Program-made: the position numbers and the translations under genes
Part shown: one piece after another, positions 59,701 through 64,000 of the stretch
Position numbering within the stretch: the stretch's first letter is position 1
Layout: each line of letters opens with the position of its first letter
Source: Symbiodinium natans
Lineage: Eukaryota; Sar; Dinophyceae; Suessiales; Symbiodiniaceae
Assembly (NCBI GenBank): GCA_905221605.1
Contig: CAJNDS010002539.1
Location: 62,001 to 126,000, forward strand
Reading direction: 5' to 3'
Length of the DNA: 64,000 nucleotides
The notes under the pieces: model-generated
The model's database searches: none
What the model saw: only the letters and a program-made list of their open reading frames with translations
What the model was told of the DNA's origin: nothing

Positions 59701-62700
59701 TTTGTCACTTGCTCCAGAGTGCGAACCAATTCGAGTTCCGGTCAAGGGAAAGGTCGGGCTTATCAGTCAAGAAATTCGTTGCTCTCTCTCACTATCTCTC
59801 GCTCTCTCTCTCGCAGTCTCTCTCTCTCCCTCTCTCTCTCTCTCTCGCTCTCCTGTGTGTATATAATATATGTATATATGTAAACATATTCAAGGGGACC
59901 CTAGGGCGCCGGAGTCCGTAGATGGGGCAGTGATCTCGAGCTATGGGAGCGGCAGTCGACAGACCCTTCTATACCAGTGGTTGCTTCTAGGTTTAGGCTG
60001 AGGCTTGACCTCTCTGGATCACCGGGAGAGTTTTGCTCAGAGGGAACCCTACTCCGCCTTCAACTCGCGACATAGTCCTTGCCGGGTTTACGGTCGGTTT
60101 AGGGTTCCTATCGGAGCCCTTGAGAAGGACTCAGATTCTTTCTGTTCTCCTAGCTCGCTTGCTTGGTGCAAATAACGAGCGCGCCGAGGTCAACATGGCG
60201 TCGTCAAACTTGGTGATTTGGGGCTCGGCGGCTTGGCCGATGCAGCGAGGGACAGAGCCATGAACGTTAACCTGTATATCTTTCTGTGCTGAGACCTTGC
60301 AAAGTTGGCGATCTCGCAGTGTGGGGGAGGGCTGGTCAGTAAGGGCAGCAGTCGAGTTCCTTGTAGAGAACGAACGAGATGAAACCTTACCTGCCCCTAA
60401 ACCCTAAACCCTGGGTGCGCGAGAGCGCCAGAGAGTCGACTCCCCAAAAAATGAAGGGCCTTAGCCGCCCTAAGCCCTAAACGCCCAGAGTCCATGTTGA
60501 GGATCTTTCTGAAACACACCCCCCCCCCCCCCCAACCCAGAAAATCTGCTGAGGCAGATACTTCAGCTCCAATACCTACAAGGCGCATTCGGTGGTCGGC
60601 ACTCCGTTCTACATGTCTCCGGCCCTCTGGCTGCACGGAGGGTTTCGGGAGAAGACAGATGTGATGCAACCGAGTGGGGCTCCTATGAAGCCGGGTAGAA
60701 CCAGCTGAAGCAAGCGGGTCGATTCCCAGTTTGCTCATGACCGCTTTGGTGGTGAACGGTACCCTAAACCCGAAACCGTTGATCACCGGATACTGGCTAT
60801 AAGGTTTCTAGTTTTTTTTTAGGGTCGATATTGGGTTGTCGCTAAGGAAGGCCCCAAGACTCTACATTTTCCTTGGTAGTTGTTCCACACCCAAATGACG
60901 AGACTGTTGCGCAGCTTGCGGAAAGTAGCAAAGTTTTTGGGTGCCAGGATATTGCTGTACTCCCACTACTGGCTCTCTCCGAACTTTCTCCGCACACCCA
61001 AAGAATTGAAAGACCGCCGAGAGCTACCGATGAATGAAATTATGTGGGGTGGAGTTCGCGCTGCAGGGATCCGTTCAGCTATATATATATATGATATATA
61101 TATATATTATATAGAGAGAGAGAGAGAGCAAGAGAGCAAGAGGGAAAGCCCAAAGTCTCCAAGCATCCCCATCCCATCCGGCTTGACGTTGTTGGGAGCG
61201 TCCAAGAGAACCTCAGGGCGAAGATCACAGCTTTCTGTCGCCCTGAACCCCCCCTTGTCGGCCCTGATATGCCCAGGAAGTGATTTCGGAGCCTCAGCTT
61301 GAGTTGGAGGCAGTGCAAATTCAGAGTTCTGTGGCCACAAGAGAAAGCCCTAAACCCTAAGCCTTAAATCTTGAACCCTAAACCCTAAACCCTGTTCCGG
61401 GCGTTGCTCTGCGCAGTCTGAGCACTCGCAGTGGTCCCAGGACGCTGGCGGTTACTCCTTCAAGTCTGCGGCTGGGACACTACAGAGATTGGTAGGGCGT
61501 CGGTATAGCCAGAGACTCTAATTCTCCTTCTTTTCGGAATATTCCTTGAAGTATACGAAGGTTCCTAACATGGTTTAAAGAATATGTTCCTTAATTTAAG
61601 GGTCTTGGAGTCTCTGGGTACCATTCGCAGATGTCATGGTTTGTTCTAGGTAGGGTTTCAGGCAAGAAAGGGTAACCCTAAACCCTAAACCTAAACCCTA
61701 AAACCGGTTCTGGTGGAGATGCTGGGCTTCTAGACTCGGGCTTTTTTTTGAGGGTGTTGACAGGGGTCCGGGAGTGCGTGCCGCAGTTTTGCAAAAAGGC
61801 AAGAAGCTGGAAGGAAAAAGGGTTTGAGAAATTCCGGGTTGCAGCTTCGTGTCTGAGGACCTAGACTTAAACCCTAAACCCTAAACCCACAGGGTTGTAA
61901 CAAAAACCTAAACCCTAAACCCTGGGGAGGAGACCCCTAGCTGGCGCTAGCTCCACGTGTCAAAGCAAGGACATTTGGAGTATGGGCGTGGTGCTCTATG
62001 AGCTGTACACGCTGAGAAGTCCCTTTGCTGGCCCTGGCTTGAACTACTACATGCTGGGCCTGAAGATCCCTGTCTGCAGCTCTGTTTAGGGTTTAGGGTT
62101 TAGGGTTTAGGGTTCATAGGGCCTACATTGCGACAACCAAAGCTTCTGCTTGGGACGCGGGTTTGCTTGTAGCTTGTAACTGGGCCTTGGTTTCTGAGCC
62201 CAAAGAGCCCAATATCCCTTAACTTAGGAATGTACCTTAAAATCATCTTGAGGGTCCCTATATAACTTAAGGTATATTCCTCAATTAAGGAATATACCTT
62301 AAATCATACTACGGGTCCCTGTATAACTTAAGGTATATTCCTTAATTAAGGGGTACCGAGCTCCCTGGGAGTGCCTCCGTCAGAAAAAGCCAGCCACGGC
62401 GACTTCGAACCCGCCGCGCTTCCCCGCATCTCGGGGCCCTGGGTGGTGATCTGCAAATGCAGCGATAGCACTAGACACCGGATCTGTTGCCCTATCATAA
62501 CTACTATTTGCTTAAGAACGCCCCCCCCCCCCCCCCCCCCCCTCCCCCCCCCAAACAAAAAAAGTAAAAATAAAATAAATAAAGATAAAATAATAGTCAT
62601 CTAAAAGATAACAATCCTATATTGCCCGTTTCAGGAAAGAATATCTTGATTTTTGGGGGTTCTTCCGCAAAGAGTAGTTCACGATGAGCAGGTGCGGCCC

Positions 62701-62776
62701 CTGAACTTTCGCATTCACTGCATGCTGACCCGCAGCCGTTTCGGCTCGTCTCAGGCCGCCTCATGTGGTCGCGTCC
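53644..62776 (+). CDS. Protein kinase B, NEK6/7-like, at least thirteen exons (gene span)
   Basis: Second Ser/Thr kinase on the same strand. Exons read IQDFQIIGSIGRG (glycine loop), GLPVAI (strand 3 region), SEVYAEAKMLQ (helix C Glu), ELAHPTIIKYFA, DSFTEEMEM, VIILELAAHGDLSSLL (hinge), ICDALHHMH, RIMHRDVKPENTF (catalytic loop), GVVKLGDLGLG, AHSVVGTPFYMSP, GGYSFKS and DIWSMGVVLYELYTLRSPF. GDLGLG in place of DFG, together with the AHSxVGTPxYMSP and GYxFKSDIWS signatures, is typical of NEK6/7, mitotic kinases. The usual Lys after VAI is not evident and the APE Glu is not seen, so activity is uncertain. Phases agree across most joins, with GT, GC and one GA donor. The C-terminus is unresolved. Confidence 0.87.
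53804..53935. mobile_element. Foldback F6d
   Basis: ACTGGGACCCGGAGTAGGCC ... CCTCCTGGGTCTAG, in a kinase B intron. Confidence 0.8.
54002..54116 (+). CDS. Kinase B exon, strands 2-3
   Basis: Acceptor catgcaacag; AAFYEGFGLPVAILHGL and on to AFEQKFWDMW; donor GTTTAGGG in phase 0. The longest exon of this gene besides the DIWS exon, with an insertion compared with usual kinases. Confidence 0.75.
54117..54150. repeat. TTTAGGG array at a kinase B donor
   Basis: Begins with the GT of the 5' splice site. Confidence 0.95.
54426..54514. mobile_element. Foldback F10a
   Basis: AGGACGGGCTATTATACC ... GAATAGCCCATCCTGG. Confidence 0.7.
54526..54610. repeat. TTTAGGG array
   Basis: About 12 units with a block of GTTTGGG variants. 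Confidence 0.95.
54714..54846. repeat. (CCCTATAAA)n 9-base variant array
   Basis: About 14 perfect nonamers. The same unit occurs four times at 37882-37925. Confidence 0.97.
55000..55083. mobile_element. Foldback F5f, partial
   Basis: ACGTTGCCCTTATGGGGAAG core and GGGGTTCTTAG end. Confidence 0.65.
55407..55517. mobile_element. Foldback F2m
   Basis: Both ends exact: GCTTGGAGGTTCATGGGTAG and complement. Confidence 0.88.
55616..55666 (+). CDS. Kinase B exon, helix C
   Basis: Seventeen codons MDDDARSEVYAEAKMLQ, acceptor atctacgag. A GA donor is needed for MLQ to join ELAHPTII in phase 0. Confidence 0.8.
55675..55910. repeat. T-rich degenerate TTTAGGG-like tract
   Basis: GGGTTTTTAGG variants just after the helix C exon. 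Confidence 0.75.
56235..56344. mobile_element. Foldback F2n containing telomeric units
   Basis: CTTGGAGGTACATCGG ... CCTTGAACCTCCAATG, with TTTAGGG units inside. Confidence 0.75.
56580..56615 (+). CDS. Kinase B micro-exon ELAHPTIIKYFA
   Basis: Twelve codons, 36 bases, acceptor tctcacgacag, GC donor. HPxI is the conserved end of helix C. Confidence 0.85.
56796..56913. mobile_element. Foldback F10b
   Basis: AGGATGGGCTAATTCGGCC ... GTTGGCCCATCCTG. Confidence 0.7.
57538..57564 (+). CDS. Kinase B micro-exon DSFTEEMEM, 27 bases
   Basis: Nine codons between acceptor tcttgctag and a GC donor. Fits exactly between KYFA and VIILELA, matching the family pattern HPNIxKYxDSFxE. Confidence 0.8.
57812..57935. 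repeat. (CCCCTAAA)n 8-base variant array
   Basis: About 12 perfect octamers, then ordinary CCCTAAA, ending shortly before the kinase B hinge exon. Confidence 0.97.
57948..57996 (+). CDS. Kinase B exon, hinge
   Basis: VIILELAAHGDLSSLL, acceptor ccttgtgag; GC donor proposed after CTA A. Confidence 0.8.
58021..58102. repeat. TTTAGGG array after the hinge exon
   Basis: About 11 units with GTTTGGG variants. Confidence 0.95.
58246..58373. mobile_element. Foldback F7c
   Basis: TACTTACATGGCCCC ... GGGACCATGTAACTAC. Confidence 0.75.
58690..58740 (+). CDS. Kinase B, tentative helix D exon
   Basis: After aaaccag, one frame reads HGNRMLEEHQAQTAPEA, as expected between hinge and helix E; another gives a run of Arg. 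Frame undecided. Confidence 0.35.
59161..59189 (+). CDS. Kinase B micro-exon, helix E
   Basis: ICDALHHMH plus two bases, 29 bases long, acceptor catcttctttcag, GC donor. Confidence 0.85.
59440..59553. mobile_element. Foldback F1j
   Basis: Right end ATTGGGCTCTTTGGG exact, left end CCAGAGAGCCC. Confidence 0.75.
59657..59703 (+). CDS. Kinase B exon, catalytic loop HRDVKPEN
   Basis: RHRIMHRDVKPENTFV, acceptor ctgcacaag; donor GTCACT leaves one base that joins the next exon. Confidence 0.9.
59780..59850. repeat. (CT)n microsatellite
   Basis: TCTC-rich tract after the HRD exon; a (GA)n tract at 61113-61135 is similar in the other sense. Confidence 0.9.
60180..60245 (+). CDS. Kinase B exon, GDLGLG
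   Basis: RRGQHGVVKLGDLGLGG, acceptor aataacgag. Leu replaces Phe of DFG as in NEK6/7. The 3' edge is uncertain (60226-60246). Confidence 0.8.
60567..60621 (+). CDS. Kinase B exon, activation segment
   Basis: SNTYKAHSVVGTPFYMSP, acceptor gatacttcag, GC donor after SP. If the GC is not used the frame goes on as ALWLHGG. Confidence 0.85.
61345..61394. repeat. CCCTAAA array before the GYSFKS exon
   Basis: Six degenerate units ending 22 bases before the acceptor. Confidence 0.9.
61417..61467 (+). CDS. Kinase B exon SEHSQWSQDAGGYSFKS
   Basis: Seventeen codons, acceptor ctctgcgcag soon after a CCCTAAA array, GC donor. GYSFKS joins DIWS in phase 0. Confidence 0.8.
61515..61620. mobile_element. Foldback of the GACTCCAATAC family
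   Basis: Relative of 49136-49285, single core. Confidence 0.7.
61866..61925. repeat. CCCTAAA array before the DIWS exon
   Basis: Two short blocks of units. Confidence 0.9.
61970..62083 (+). CDS. Kinase B exon, subdomain IX
   Basis: Thirty-eight codons beginning DIWSMGVVLYELYTLRSPF. Acceptor aaagcaag; donor GTTTAGGG starts a telomeric array. Confidence 0.88.
62084..62118. repeat. TTTAGGG array at a kinase B donor
   Basis: Starts at the GT after the DIWS exon. Confidence 0.95.
62199..62369. mobile_element. Foldback F1i with doubled core, 171 bases
   Basis: Same doubled structure and length as F1h; AG on both sides. Confidence 0.85.
62378..62443 (+). CDS. Kinase B, tentative subdomain X exon
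   Basis: SHGDFEPAALPRISG resembles the KIxxGDYxPLP segment that follows in NEK kinases. It begins just after foldback F1i; phase unproven. Confidence 0.45.
62500..62680. mobile_element. Foldback F5g with a long C-run
   Basis: TTGCTTAAGAACGCC ... GGGGTTCTT ends; the inside starts with a C-run of about 32. Confidence 0.7.
62690..62776 (+). CDS. Kinase B, tentative C-terminal exon
   Basis: Frame RIHCMLTRSRFGSSQAA could be subdomain XI (ML..DP..RPS) in a weak form; ends at a perfect donor GTAAGT. Low support. Confidence 0.3.
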
Positions 62777-62897
62777 GTAAGTTTGTCCATTTACTCCTAC
62801 ATATGCAGCCAATGTTGCTGGGTCATTGTTGAGAGTCGTTTTTCTGTTTTATGAATATTAAGCCAACTTAAACCCAACAAGGAACAACAGCTGGGTT

Positions 62898-63000
62898 TTG
62901 GAGTAATATACTTTCACACTTGTTTTTGGTTCTGGGTTCCTACTGTCGCTACTTTTACCTAACAAGTATAATACTTTTTTCCCAGTGTCTACTCCCAAGT
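62898..63000. repeat. Repeat F15b
   Basis: Second copy of F15a in the same orientation. Confidence 0.7.
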
Positions 63001-63153
63001 GGGGAGGTTTAGGGTTTAGGGTTCAGGGTTTAGGGTTTAGGTTTTTTTTGAATTGTTAGCCCAACAATTGTGCAGGTTGGCTGGGGGCTTCTGGCTCGTA
63101 GCCTTGCCAAAGCTCCTTGATGCTTTCGCCTTCCAGGACCCGTTTTAGCCTTG

Positions 63154-63302
63154 GGAATGTTCCCCCCCTTATATGAAGAGTTCCTTAATGGGGATTAGAC
63201 TAGGGAGTACCCGAATCCCTACTCGCAGCTCCTTTATGGGGACTATAGTAGGGGTATTGGAATCCCTATTAAGGACTGTTGGCATAGGGGGGAACGTCCC
63301 AA
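63154..63302. mobile_element. Foldback F3i
   Basis: GGGAATGTTCCCCCCCTTATA ... GGGGGGAACGTCCC with a doubled middle. Confidence 0.8.
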
Positions 63303-63357
63303 AGATCGTCCCAAGTCGTGCCCAAGATCCCTTCAGCACGTAGTTGAAGTTGGCAGG

Positions 63358-63450
63358 CTCTTGGAGATTCATGGATACCGATAGCCCCAATCACACGTCT
63401 TGTTTCCTACTTAGAGGACTTAATTAAGGTGCCTTATAAGTACAGTCATC
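63358..63450. mobile_element. Foldback F2o, partial
   Basis: CTCTTGGAGATTCATGGATA left end only. Confidence 0.55.
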
Positions 63451-63766
63451 ATGGGGGTTAGAAGTACCCTGCACCCGAGTTTGGGGGCATTCCCTTGCAC
63501 TAGAAAGGGACCCTTTATGTGATTTAAGGTATATTCCTCAAATTAAGGGACAAGGGGCGCTTTGGGTTCAGATTCAAGACTGAAGCAGCGCACAAAAGAT
63601 GGTCGAAATCTTTCGAAGGAGGTATCCGTGGATGCTCACGGCGACGTGCAACAACTGCCTCTTGCTTCAAGCCTTCGAAGAACAAACTCTTCTGCAAGGA
63701 CCCTTCCCCAAGCCTCATTCAATCCTTCTTAGCAGCACATATGTTCAAGAACCCCTAGAAGTCCTA

Positions 63767-63876
63767 CTTGGAGGGTGCTTATAAGTAGGGCTATAAGTTA
63801 TGAGTACCCAAAGTAAGGTTATAACCATAGCTACTCTACTTCTAACCCTACTTGCCAGCACCCATGAGCCTCCAAG
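63767..63876. mobile_element. Foldback F2p
   Basis: CTTGGAGGGTGCTTATAAG ... CACCCATGAGCCTCCAAG. Confidence 0.85.
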
Positions 63877-64000
63877 TAAGCCCTAAGACCCTTATCTCAT
63901 ACGCGCGATCCCCCAAGCCTGACCTCTAGCTATCAGCACATCAACACATGGGTAGTTCTCTAAATTGGTCTCCTTTTTGGGGGGTCCTTTTGAAAAGGGT

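Overview
This is nuclear DNA of an intron-rich eukaryotic alga-like protist, most likely a dinoflagellate of the Symbiodiniaceae type (about 0.75 sure). The reasons are four. The TTTAGGG telomere-type repeat is scattered through the whole window. Introns use GC and GA 5' splice sites beside GT. There are CCCH zinc-finger proteins with the spacing C-x7-C-x5-C-x3-H. There is a LINE-like reverse transcriptase. No tRNA, rRNA, CRISPR array or bacterial-type operon was seen, and no copy of the dinoflagellate spliced leader was recognised.

Layout. 1-4.7 kb: telomeric arrays and foldback elements without a gene I can name. 4.7-11.9 kb (+): an acyl-protein thioesterase-like gene cut into nine exons joined in phase 0. 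13.0-16.8 kb (+): a cyclin-box gene, mostly one long exon, perhaps with small upstream exons. 18.3-22.9 kb: candidate exons of an unidentified gene among arrays. 22.9-38.2 kb: two diverged tandem copies of one segment, each starting with a trinucleotide array and carrying a CCCH zinc-finger gene; copy B is frameshifted at a C-run. 40-51 kb (+): NEK-like protein kinase A, rebuilt from exons of about 40-100 bases. 51.7-53.4 kb: a reverse-transcriptase ORF between 80-base inverted repeats. 53.6-62.8 kb (+): kinase B, NEK6/7-like, again in tiny exons, one of 27 bases.

The space between exons is filled with two things. One is (TTTAGGG)n arrays. The other is a set of at least fifteen families of short palindromic foldback elements, called F1-F15 here. 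In many introns the arrays have a fixed polarity: TTTAGGG lies in the 5' part and CCCTAAA in the 3' part, often touching the splice sites. The intron RNA could therefore fold into a stem that brings exon ends together. This is the most interesting signal in the window. Comparing the two copies of the segmental duplication gives filled and empty sites for foldback elements and for telomeric arrays, so both kinds of sequence have been gained or lost since the duplication.

Exon calls rest on protein motifs, splice dinucleotides and reading-phase agreement read by eye. No alignment or database search was run.
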